Below are positions 25,676 to 35,566 of a stretch of 64,000 nucleotides of DNA, piece after piece (within the stretch, counting starts at the first letter, position 1; the number at the start of each line of letters is the position of its first letter). Source of the DNA: Phaeotremella fagi (taxonomy: Eukaryota; Basidiomycota; Tremellomycetes; Tremellales; Phaeotremellaceae); the NCBI GenBank assembly GCA_001599715.1, contig BCHU01000013.1, positions 372,001 to 436,000 of the forward strand. The letters are read 5' to 3'. The notes under the pieces were generated by a model that made no database searches, had not been told where the DNA came from, and was given only the letters and a program-made list of their open reading frames with translations. The position numbers were made by a program, and so were the translations under genes.

Positions 25676-26201
25676 TCGTGTTGTTATTTCTTATGGATGG
25701 CTTCTTCGCGATATGTATTTATTAGTGCTTCTTAGGGAGTATGAGACTGAAATGAAACCTTTCTCTCTTTTTGAATTGAATCGAGTCGACGGTCAGACTG
25801 ACGATTGAAGGGGTTGCAACATTCACAATGGAGTGGAGAAGGCTAGTGGAGCATTAGTGCCGAGTATACAGTCAGGACGTTGGCTACAACTAACTGCCTT
25901 GAGATTGAAATTCCAAAAGTGTCGATTCCTGTTATAGTGCGATGAAAGCGTTTACTTCTACAAATCCTTCATCTCATGGGAAGAGCTACAGCATACCACC
26001 TTGGTAGAGTGACTATGGAAACTCTCAGTAATGTCGAGCACAATCCTGGCATGACACTTTTGACAAAAAGAAAAACAGGAAATAAGGGTGTACGAGTACT
26101 ACTAAGGTTCTTGCTCATTCTCTGTTTCTGATGAAAAGTACATGTGTATTCATAAGCCAGTAGAGACATACATACTGTACACAAGAGAAATTACAGAACG
26201 A
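25676..26201. other. convergent intergenic region after ELP3
   Basis: This 526-bp region lies between the ELP3 stop and the stop of the minus-strand gene at 26202. ORFs up to about 70 codons occur on both strands, but none has splice support or a recognisable product. It probably holds the two 3' UTRs. Confidence 0.45.
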
Positions 26202-26615
26202 CTACCTAATACGACCGTTACTAGCCTGCGAATAACTATCTAGGAAACAACCTTTAAACTCTTCATCGTCTAAATAATGATAGGTCGCCATGAGAGATTC
26301 ATGTTGTTTATCAAACTGACCTTTTCCCCTTTTTGGAACATGTTTCTTAAGACGTTTCAAAATTTCATCGCCTAATCTTGAACGTGTTCTCACACCGTTG
26401 ATTGAAGTTTGTATCGTGTTTGGTAATCGATGTGTGGTTCCGCAGAATGCTGGGTTTGCCTTATCATTACCATCGTCGTTCTTGGGATCGTACAGGAAGT
26501 GCTTTGTGGCATAGGTGAATCTGTTGGTTTCTCTTGTAGAATCAGAAAGGATTGTTTGGGCGAGAGTGAGGGTATCGATGATTGTTGACGGGGTAGACGT
26601 CAACGTTTCTGTCAT
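26202..26615 (-). CDS. hypothetical protein, 137 aa
   Basis: A single-exon frame from the ATG at 26615. I do not recognise the family. The product is hydrophilic: a Thr/Ser-rich start (MTETLTSTPSTI), a helix-prone LTLAQTILSD, a DPKNDDGND acidic patch, then a basic helix (RLGDEILKRLKKHVPKRGKG) and an acidic segment around YHYLDDEEFKG. No signal peptide, membrane segment or metal motif is seen. The codon pattern and the absence of internal stops over 414 bp make it a plausible small gene, but it could be one exon of a longer transcript. Confidence 0.5.
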   Translation of the reverse strand: MTETLTSTPSTIIDTLTLAQTILSDSTRETNRFTYATKHFLYDPKNDDGNDKANPAFCGTTHRLPNTIQTSINGVRTRSRLGDEILKRLKKHVPKRGKGQFDKQHESLMATYHYLDDEEFKGCFLDSYSQASNGRIR

Positions 26616-27076
26616 ACTTGATTAAATGGAGTTGTTCCAAGTTTGTTAAATTGATTTACTTTTTCTAGGAAGCCATATTTTAATCTATAGATTGGATCCT
26701 ATCTCTACGATCAATGCCTTCTGATATCGGGTTAAACAGTGGTAATCTTTCGAAAGCCGAGAAGACGCTACTGGATGCGAGAACTCTTGCCTTCGGTGGT
26801 TTTCGTTGGATATTAGAAAGGAGGATAGCAATTTGAAATTCAAGTGCATTTTGGAGAGCATTTGGCAGAGAGGTGAAGGTTCATCGTGCTGACGGTATGT
26901 ATACACATACACAGACTACCAACAAATGAATACATTCCATGGTTAAATCAACAGGTTACGACACGAAAGCTCGACTACAAATTACATTCACAACAGAAGG
27001 AAGATATGAGGGAGAAAAACTATGTGAGTAGCAAGAATCTCCAAGACTACCATGGTAACGGAGGACCAAAAACTTT
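26616..27076. other. intergenic region between two small minus-strand genes
   Basis: This 461-bp region should act as the promoter of the gene at 26202-26615 and hold the 3' end of the gene at 27077-27433. Short frames on both strands (for example 26886-27080) were not accepted. Nothing else was recognised. Confidence 0.4.
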
Positions 27077-27433
27077 CTAGTTCAACTTATACTCAAAATG
27101 CTTCATGAGGAATTGGTTGACTTGGGAGGCTGACGACTTTCTACCGCTCTGCGAAAATTCTTCAATGATTTTTGGAGAAAGTACACTTGCTTGAGTGGAT
27201 GATGTTGGTTGAAATCTATTAGGAGTTTCCGTGCTTTTGGTACTTGTTGTGATTGATGAACCGTTCTCATCGACATGAGAGAAAAGACTGAAGAGATACC
27301 CACAAGATGGAAGTTCCCCTGGATGAGATGTTTTAAATTTGCTGATCTCCTGACTGATCAGAGAGATAAGTTCTTCGGCTGAATTGATCTGCGAGACGCT
27401 ATTTTTGACTGTGGTTTCTGATTTGGTTGACAT
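27077..27433 (-). CDS. hypothetical protein, 118 aa
   Basis: A single-exon frame. The frame stays open further upstream, but the ATG at 27433 (MSTKSETTVKNS) follows an AT-rich leader and looks like the best start. The product has an N-terminal helix (INSAEELISLISQEISKF), a Ser/Thr-rich middle and a C-terminal KIIEEFSQSGRKSSASQVNQ segment followed by FLMKHFEYKLN. I do not recognise a family and see no membrane segment. It could be a small helical complex subunit, but that is only an impression. Confidence 0.45.
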   Translation of the reverse strand: MSTKSETTVKNSVSQINSAEELISLISQEISKFKTSHPGELPSCGYLFSLFSHVDENGSSITTSTKSTETPNRFQPTSSTQASVLSPKIIEEFSQSGRKSSASQVNQFLMKHFEYKLN

Positions 27434-27889
27434 TATTGAGATAGAGTAGTTGATAATGATTTGGAATGTGCAGTAAGAAAAGTGGGGGATTGAACAAACA
27501 GTCGCATCATGAGTGCTATTACTGAAAGTGTGGAGCGAATACGAAGGCGATAGAAAAAGGAGGGGGAGATTCGTATCAAAGTCAGGATGAAAGGAGATCA
27601 TCTCTCTTTTCATTGGAAGGATTGTTACTCTGTCTGTACGTACTTGGCCAACGTGGAGCAAACGTATTTTGTGTCAGTGGCAATCCAATCTGCCACATTG
27701 GAAATACCAGCAGCTCGAGTGTGTTGAATATCACTTTCATTGAGTATCGTCCTTCCGAAAGAAAGTCTGGTTGGAGTGGGCTACAACCCAAAGTAACAGA
27801 TCGGACAGAAACATATAACAAGAAGATTTATTCATTTCTCACATCACAATCGTCAACAATCTAAACCAAAACCCAAGATCTATTTCATT
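27434..27889. other. intergenic region upstream of the 118-aa gene
   Basis: This 456-bp region lies between the start of the 118-aa gene and the stop of the monooxygenase gene, both on the minus strand. Open frames on both strands (for example 27613-27864) have no homology I recognise and no splice signals. Confidence 0.4.
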
Positions 27890-30196
27890 CTAAGCAACAA
27901 AAATACCACGTTTCACATCTCTCTTCGCCCTCTTCTCCTCCAACTGATAAGTTCCACTAGTAACACAACCGTTATAACCTTGTTCATCATTCGGTACTCC
28001 CATATCTAACAAAGAATCAGTACAAACCCAAGAAATCAAACCATTTACTCACCCCAACATAATCTAGATGCCATTTCTATCCAAGTAGCTCCAGCCCAGT
28101 TACCTAATCTACCATGTGAAGGACCAAATAAACGTTTTGCCCAGACTGTTTGCATTGAAATTTCTTTTTTGGCTAGTTCAACGGAAGGAAGTGGTTTGGG
28201 TGATAAATCGAGTAAGTAATCGGTTATCCTGTGTTGATGTTAGCTTTTTTTTTCATAGGCACGTGTGATGGAAATACCCACCAGTGCGATTGAACGAGGA
28301 ACAAAACATGGTTGGCTTTACATGTTGGTAAACCTGGGAATACAATGTCTCTTTGATTCAGATGTGTCAAGGGGACCATCATGCGGAATAACTATTGAAC
28401 ACCATCAACAAAATATTCTTCCGCAAAATAACTCCAGAACTCACTCTGTAAGGACCAGTCTCAACTTTCTCTCTACCATGAGATCGAGAACTGAAACCAT
28501 CTTTCCTCCAAATTTCCGGTGTTTCCCTCAAAGTCCTCGTAGCTTTTAAAAGGCTTTTCAAAGATTTCTTATCAAGTTCTTCATAACCCTTCTCTCTTTC
28601 TGGTACTTCCTCGTCAGCTTTCCAGGTGACTGGTAGACCTAATTCCTCAGCTTGTTGACGGGTGAAGAAAGGGTATGTACCAGTGTTCCAACCAGTACCG
28701 AAGATCATTGCTTGACATTCAAGTGATGTTGGTGTGATAGAGTCATCAGTCTTCAACGTGACTTTGTAACCTGGTTCGAGTGATCCCTCAGGAGTAGGCG
28801 ATACCCCAATAACTGCACCCTTGACCAAATCGATCTTCCCAGAAATCATCAATTCTTGTAATCGAGTTGGTGAAGGCATAACCTGACTTTCAGTGAACAT
28901 AAGTGGTGTCACTGGTTTCATCCCTGGCAGGTCTTTCCATCTCCCGATCATCCCAAACATCGCAGTTCCAGCTGCAACCAGTTTACGATGAAAGAATCCT
29001 CCGATCCAGGTTGAATGGTAGAAATATCTTATCCAGGATGACCAAATTCCACCACCTGATAGTTGACCTGATATTGGATCTTTGAAATATGGGATATAGG
29101 ACGTTTTTGACTGGAGATAATCAGTTATGATAAATTCTTTTTCAACGGTACTCACTCTGATCCCAACCATGCCAGCTGCATCTGCGTGTGCTCCTGTTTT
29201 TGGGTGTTTGGCTGCAGGAGGTGCTAGATAAGGTGGATTTCGAAGAACAAGAGTGACTTGATAGTTGTTCTACGTTGTCGTTAGGACCAGAGATTCAATA
29301 AACAATGACTCACTATAGCCAATCTTTCAGCAGCGTCCAAAGCAGATTTCGAAGCGCCAACAACGACGATCCGTCTTTCTCTAGCATACAAGGCCTTTTG
29401 AACGCTAGGTTCAGAAAGGTTTGAAGTGTGTATCAAAAGAGGGGCGTCTAGATCTACAACAGGATTTCTTTGGGGTAAGACATAGGGTTGAGCGCAAGTT
29501 GGTAAAGACGGTGTGGAGAATGTTCCGACGGCAACGACGATTTTATCGAAATGCTGTGTCCATGCGTCGGGTGATCCTGGGGTTTTATCTAGGGAAGAGG
29601 TTGAGGATGAAGGTGAGGAATTGGAGATGGTTGTAGCTGTTACGTCCCAACCTCCTTTCGATGGTTGGGTGATTTTGATGACGGAGGTGGAGAAATGGAA
29701 GGTTGCGCCGTAAGATGCTATTTGGCGTTGAACAGAATCCATGACTTTGATCATTGCTTCCCCTGTAGCTCTGAATCCACCTGTAAATTGAAGAGTTGAC
29801 GTTAGTTTCCAAGAGAATGTTAATGCTGCAATGAAAACTCACCTGGTCCAGCACCTAATTCTGGATCATTCAAGAAAAGTTTCATAGCAGCCCCATCATC
29901 ATCGAGTAGCATTTGACTCCAACTGTTGTTCGTAATCAGATGCTAAAACCATATCAGTTGGCAGATCAAAGTCTAGAATCAAATGATATACCTTGTAAAC
30001 ACTAGCTGTGGACCATGTCCCACCAGCAGATGGATTCGTATCGTATAGGGTAACGTTAACTTTCTTCCCTGTCCTAGCAGCGGTTCTATAAAGATTGAAT
30101 GCGGCTCCCATACCACCTAAACCCATCAGTTTATCGCTTCAAGGAGGTGGACTCACTGATTCCAGCTCCAATCACACCAATTTCAATAACGTCCAT
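27890..30196 (-). CDS. flavin-dependent monooxygenase (FMO / Baeyer-Villiger-like)
   Basis: About 637 aa. Exons: 30196-30157, 30116-29992, 29942-29843, 29780-29314, 29269-29156, 29110-28445, 28391-28282, 28228-28053, 28005-27890. The FAD-binding Rossmann motif GAGISGMGAA is split by intron 1 and followed by YDTNPSAGGTW. A second nucleotide-binding motif, VVVGASKSALDAAERLA, fits NADPH. FGTGWNTGTYPFF is the late FAD-contact segment. The C-terminal half includes GPYRLFRMMVP and ANHVLFLVQSHW, as in fungal dimethylaniline-monooxygenase-like proteins. The 45-nt stretch 29111-29155 has perfect borders (GTGAGT...CAG) but is in frame without a stop; I treat it as an intron. Substrate unknown. It is divergent from the aldo/keto reductase gene. 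Confidence 0.85.
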
Positions 30197-30955
30197 TTTG
30201 GAATAAACTGAAACAAGTTCCTTTATCTACGTCAAAAATCTAATTTCTTCGACAAAGTCCCGGATGAAAAATAAGAAGGGGATAAATGTCTATGTACTGT
30301 AAATCTATAAATCTATGATCTCTAAATCTCTCATGTTACTTGTACACAAACTCGACCTGTTCAACCTTGAATCGGATCATGGTCCACCCGCTGAAGCTGA
30401 GAGAATAATCGATAATAATCTTTTCGTTATCTATCAGGCACTTTTGATCGGTAATGTTCCTTCCGTCAGTCCGAGTTAATCAGTTCCGTCCAGAATCCGT
30501 TCGTGAATGAAGTAGTTAGAATCAATGCCAATGCATGGAAGTTAGTATCCTCATATATCTTGCTGGAGACTATATGAAGATGAACATGAATATGGCAGTG
30601 ATGGATAGGGTGGATTGTGATTGATGGGTCACGGCCACCGTTAGATGATGCAGAATGCAGAATTCGGTACCGGTTAGGGAGCTGGCATTGATATGACGTG
30701 ACTTCTTAGCATCCACTGCAGACTGATAACTTACTAATCAAACTGTTGCTCCAATCTTTGGTTGTTCTTTGCATAGCATCTCTATTTTAGTCCCACTTGA
30801 CACTGCAAAATTGAAGTCTAAGAGGAGTACCAAAATTTGCATTATCGCACATATAAAGAGCCGAACTCAAAAGTCCCAATTCGAGATAAATATCCCGCCA
30901 GGAATCTAACTTCTATCTCTTACAAATCACTTTTTCATACATCTCAATTTAAACA
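30197..30955. promoter_or_regulatory. divergent promoter region, monooxygenase / aldo-keto reductase
   Basis: This 759-bp spacer lies between two divergently transcribed oxidoreductase genes. A CATATAAAGAG sequence at about 30849 is a candidate TATA box, roughly 110 bp before the reductase ATG. A shared stress- or substrate-responsive control is possible but not shown. No ORF was accepted here. Confidence 0.5.
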
Positions 30956-32225
30956 ATGACTTTACCAACTATAACTTTGAATGATGGGAACAAGATTCCA
31001 GCATTAGCTTTTGGTACAGGTACGTTTCCGCCGTCCACCGTCCACTGTCCCTCTCCATCGATGTTTAACTAAACCGTAAAACCAAATAGGAACCGCATTA
31101 TATGGAGCAGATTCATCTAACGGTGTACTCCAAGCCATCGAAACTGGATATATCCACTTGGACGCAGCTGAATGTTACGTCAACGAGCAGGTCAGTTTCA
31201 GTCTCATTTTCACTATTTGAATTCAAACCTGATAAAAGTCTTCAAGCACACTGGTACGGCTATTTCCAAATCCCCTGTTCCGAGAGAACAACTTTTTATC
31301 ACTTCGAAAGGAGGGATGGGGGCTGCTTCACCTGAAGAATTCAGTGCTAGAGCTTCTTTAGAGGCTTCTTTGGAGAAGGTGTGTTGGTGTTAGTGTTTCA
31401 TGATTTGTTCGTGGTTTAACCGCTAGTCTTTAGCTTGGGGTATCTCAATTGGATCTGTATCTCCTTCATAGTCCAATGGTAAATATCATCGTTCCTTTCG
31501 ATCGGATAAAATGACTCTCAACTAACCAACGATAGATCTCAACGTCGATTGCGAAATCTTGGGCGGAACTTGAACAAGCTCAAGCTGATGGTTTAGTGAA
31601 ATCTATTGGGGTTTCCAACTATCGAGTGAAAGATTTAGAAGAGTTACTCAAGACTGCTAAAGTTGTACCAGCGATTAACCAAGTAAGCAAGTCATATGGC
31701 TATAAGCTTGAATCAAAGAACAAGACTGAATTCCCGCTACAGATCGAGTTTAATCCATTACTCTACACTGCGGCTTCACCTATCCTGGCCTTCGCCAAAG
31801 AAAAAGGAATCACCATCGCGGTCTACGGTCCTCTTACCACCTTAACCTCGGCTAAAGGAAGTCAAGTCGATCAAGTGGTTTCTGGAATCGCAAAAGAAAA
31901 GAATTGGACTGATGCTCAAGTTTTATTGAAATTCGCTAGTCAGGTGACAGGTGGTGTTATCGTCACGTATGTTCTCTTATAATCTGGCATCATTGTCATT
32001 TGATTGATAGTGTTTGGGTGTGTACAGGACTTCATCGAAGAAATCACGTCTTGAAGAACAGTTGAAACCTTTCTCTGAGGGTCCACTTTCAGAGACTGAG
32101 ATTCAACAGATTATCGAAGCTGGGAAATCTAAATTCCATAGATCTTTCGTAAGTCGTCGTAACCCTCCTTGAATTTCGTGTATACTAACATCCTATCTTA
32201 GTTCCCATTCATGGATGAAAATTAG
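30956..32225 (+). CDS. aldo/keto reductase
   Basis: A 285-aa NADPH-dependent carbonyl reductase. Exons: 30956-31019, 31090-31190, 31247-31378, 31434-31478, 31536-31682, 31743-31966, 32028-32148, 32202-32225. The catalytic tetrad is intact: Asp46 and Tyr51 (LDAAECYVNE), Lys76 (LFITSKGG) and His111 (LDLYLLHSPM). Further family features are IGVSNYRVKDLEELL, the INQIEFNP motif after splicing, and the cofactor segment VTTSSKKSRLEEQL near the C-terminus. The overall size and motifs fit fungal AKR3-like 2-keto or aldose reductases. The 45-nt exon 4 carries the catalytic His. The last exon is only 24 nt. Confidence 0.92.
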
Positions 32226-32349
32226 ATGAGCGAAGAATTCCCTGTGGACAGAACAACAATCCGTATTCATCTATACAGAATGTACAAGAATCTATCTATC
32301 TCTATATCGTCCAGAACAACGTTTTAAAAGTCTTCGTACTCATACAATC

Positions 32350-33396
32350 TTATCTACGTGTGATATCAACGATCCTTGTCCCACATCGTTCAGCTTGAGA
32401 ATTCTCATGCGTAATCCAAATCAAAGCTTTAGGACCTGGTCCATTGGAATTTCCGTTTCTGGGTATCTGCGTGGAAGTGATGAGCAAGTTGAACGTTTAG
32501 AGAATTGTCATAGCAATATCCCACTTACATCGGAAGAATGCCCTTCTAGAGGGGGTAACAACCCCAAAATAGAAATTTCGACCTTCTTCATAGTTTCTTC
32601 ATCAAGTGCGGAGGTAGGTTCTACGAGCCCATCAATCCAAATCCCAGCATCCAATGAAAAAGAAGATCCAACCCACCATCAAGAAGTATAACCTCAGCCC
32701 CACCCAATCCAACAGCTATCGCCAAAGCCAACCTCTGACCTTCACCTCCACTTAAACTCTGCCATTCCCTCGTCCAGAGTACGGGACTGATCCCCCATTC
32801 CTTAGCTAGTTTCTGTGGCATTTCTGGATTGAGGTCGGATTTGGATCTGGATTTGAAGGATTGGATACGTCTTAGGAAATCTATTGGGGTTCCTGGGAGG
32901 AGGGACGGTCTTTGAGGGATGTATTGCACTTTGGTTCGGTAGGTTGGTATACCTGTTTTATGTTAGCGCCGGGCGTGGGGAGTGGATTTGGATGTGTTGA
33001 TCTACCATATTCAGATGCTGTTCTGTAAGTTGTACGTTAATCTATACCATTCACTGCTGAGAATTACTTCAACTTACTTCCCGTGTAACATGATTTTCCC
33101 TTTTTGATAAACGTTCAATTCACCTATACATTTAAGTAAAGTCGTTTTCCTACATCACCATGTTGTTTTCTCAATATCTATCACAGTGACTTAGATAGAG
33201 ATCCACTTACCCAGATCCCGATTCTCCTTTGATAATAACCACCTCCCCTTCTTCAACATCTAGATTGATATCCTATCCCACCGACTTAGGTTAGAAGATT
33301 TCGAATTGCGACGTAGAGACTTACGTTAAGAATCGCACTTCCTGTCCCATCGTCTCTTCTTAGTGTTAAGCCTTGGACTGAGAGAAGGGGTGTCAT
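32350..33396 (-). CDS. stand-alone ABC ATPase subunit (STAR1/FetA-like)
   Basis: A 235-aa protein that is only one nucleotide-binding domain, with no membrane segments. Exons: 33396-33325, 33272-33211, 33149-33078, 33022-33006 (17 nt), 32952-32677, 32620-32529, 32466-32350. Spliced motifs are complete: Walker A GESGSGKTT (Lys46), Q-loop VQYIPQRPSLLPGTP, signature LSGGEGQRLAL, Walker B with D-loop VILLDEPTSALDEE (reached only after removing 32621-32676) and H-loop WITHEN. Eukaryotic soluble ABC proteins usually have two such domains (ABCE, ABCF). A single domain of this type resembles bacterial FetA/YbbL and plant STAR1, which pair with a separate UPF0014-type membrane protein. That partner is not in this window. 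Convergent with the reductase (124 bp between stops). Confidence 0.87.
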
Positions 33397-33683
33397 TGTA
33401 GGTAAAGGTACTTTGGGCTGGTTGATGGAGTTAACGAGATGATAGGGGGAATGGGTTGTCAAGGTTATTCACCTTGAATTTCAAATTCGAAACGTGGCAG
33501 AATTAATTATAAACTTGTATGTCACCCACCAATCAACGTGATCCAATATCGCTGTCAGTCTCCATCATCCTGCGCCTCAATCAACGGAGTAAAACCTGAT
33601 AATCGATTACTTAATGCATAATACTATGGATTCCCCCTCTCCATTCAATCTTGCTTACTCGCTCTCAAATCCACTCGTTACCA

Positions 33684-34919
33684 TTACAAAACAGTCAAAA
33701 ATTGTGCACCAATGAATTCCTCTCCTGGTTGAAGAGTCTTGAATTCACTAACGTATCCAGGTTCTACGCAGACGTATCTCTCCTACAAGTGGGGTAGAGT
33801 TATCAGTCTCGACATCTGCCTTCAAACCCGACTCCTACTCACCCATCCTTTATCTTCCATGTCTGCCATACCTTTACCTTTCTCTTGTGGATTCCAGGTA
33901 ACGGCACTGGGTGATTGTAAGCTTATCAATCTTTCGGTCGACATTAAGCTTACTCTTCGAAACCTCTGAAACGGACTGAATAGCCTCCGCCGAAGCCGTC
34001 ATCGACAATTAATTCTTTTGATGGGACTTTGAAGTTAACACTAGAGTTGAGATTAGCTTCGAAAGTATTTCTAAAGTTGCCGGTCAGCTACCCAACCCAC
34101 CTGTCAGTCTCCTTGTTGATCAATAGAGGACCACCAGGCCATTTCGAGAATTCACCGCCTTTAGTTTTATCACGAACTGTGACCCCTTCGTCAATCCCTT
34201 TGATAGAGATTTTGGAAACATCATCAACAGCCAGATAATTATGTAAAAGCGCTTGGAAGATGAAAGGTTTCTCAGTCGAGGTGTTGACAACATGTAGATC
34301 TGTTGATAATTGATGAGCGGCCAATGTGACGACATAGGAGAGTTTGTAGGAATGATCGAAAGTTGATGGTGGAGGTGGTGCTAGGAGTCTGACGGAGACG
34401 CCTTCAGGTCGATCCATTATTATTGAATCTAATTTCCAGATTTGAGTTCTGACGAATCCGTGTTGGGTTAGGGCGGCGTATTCGGCTGGTTCTGATGGTG
34501 GTGGACCGAAAATTGGCTACATGAGTAAGAATTATCAGATTCACTTCCATGATATTCTTTAAGAGATAACTTACAAAGACAACTGGGATACCACCACGGA
34601 TCTATACACCGATTTCAATCAGTTTTAAATTGGAATGGAGGATTAATTCAACCTTACTGGTTTTGTTCCATCTCTAGCGGACTTCGAACTCATGAACATA
34701 CGTTCTTTACTACCTTGTTTCCATGAGACGACGTGAGCACCGAAGAATCTAGGAGGAGGTGAGTGGTGAGTTAGGTGCGATCAGACTGCGAAGTGACTCA
34801 CTCGATTTCAACGCTGGCACCCTTGACGACGATCGTTAGCTTCTTCCAATTCAGAAGGTGAAGTTACTCACTGACTCATGTTTAAGAATGATACCTTTTT
34901 CAGTTTGATCTACACCCAT
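33684..34919 (-). CDS. glucose-6-phosphate 1-epimerase (hexose-6-phosphate mutarotase)
   Basis: A 304-aa cytosolic enzyme interconverting alpha- and beta-glucose 6-phosphate. Exons: 34919-34872, about 34839-34802, 34748-34658, 34601-34575 (27 nt), 34516-34101, 34070-33954, 33921-33843, 33782-33684. Family motifs: EIEFFGAHVVSWKQGSKERM, the 27-nt exon IRGGIPVVF, FGPPPSE...LTQHGFVRTQIW with the catalytic His, FIFQALLHNYLAV with the second His, and ERYVCVEPGYV near the C-terminus. It matches the yeast YMR099C type. Introns are extremely short (34071-34100 is 30 nt; 33922-33953 is 32 nt). Its start faces the 6-phosphogluconate dehydrogenase gene across 647 bp. Confidence 0.93.
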
Positions 34920-35566
34920 TGTATGTTATGTGAATATGATGTTTGGTTTAGTGTAATCCAAGGTAGTAGTAGTATCCACAACGTCAACGGCAACGTCAAC
35001 CAACATGATTTCACCCACGTGGGGTGACGACAACCTCCATTTGCTTTCTCACGGTGACTTGAATCTTTGAAACCGGATTACCGGACCGGGTGTGTGAGAA
35101 AGTTTACTGGATCTTAGTTGCAGCCATTGCAGATCGCAGGAGGAGTAGTGTTAGTACCAGCTGTCACTACGATCCACTGTCTAGGTGAGTGATAAGTACT
35201 ACCACTACCACTGTCACTCCTGCTCCTACTCTTCCCATGCATGAGTCTTCCAAGTATCCACTCGGAAGTGTAAAACCATACAAGTAAGAAAGTAACAAGT
35301 GCCACAAGAAATAAATTCCGTCTACCTCCTGAATCTCAACCCTGAATGGATTACCCTTATGATGGCATTTGACTGCACTGGCTGGCACTGAACGGCAGTT
35401 GATGAGTAGAGGGCGGTCCGTTTATTCGATGAATGTCCATCTACTTCCTTCCACACCTCCTCCCCAATTATCTAATCCTTCACTTTTGACTTTTACTTTT
35501 TACTCTTTAACAAAACAAACAATCTTATATCCCCTCTTACCTTACATCTCTCATACTTATTAAAAA
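34920..35566. promoter_or_regulatory. divergent promoter region, G6P epimerase / 6PGDH
   Basis: This 647-bp spacer separates two divergently transcribed genes of hexose-phosphate metabolism. The segment before 35567 is T/C-rich, then ends ATTAAAAA-ATG. Short antisense ORFs at 35114-35388 are not supported. No defined regulatory site was recognised. Confidence 0.5.
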
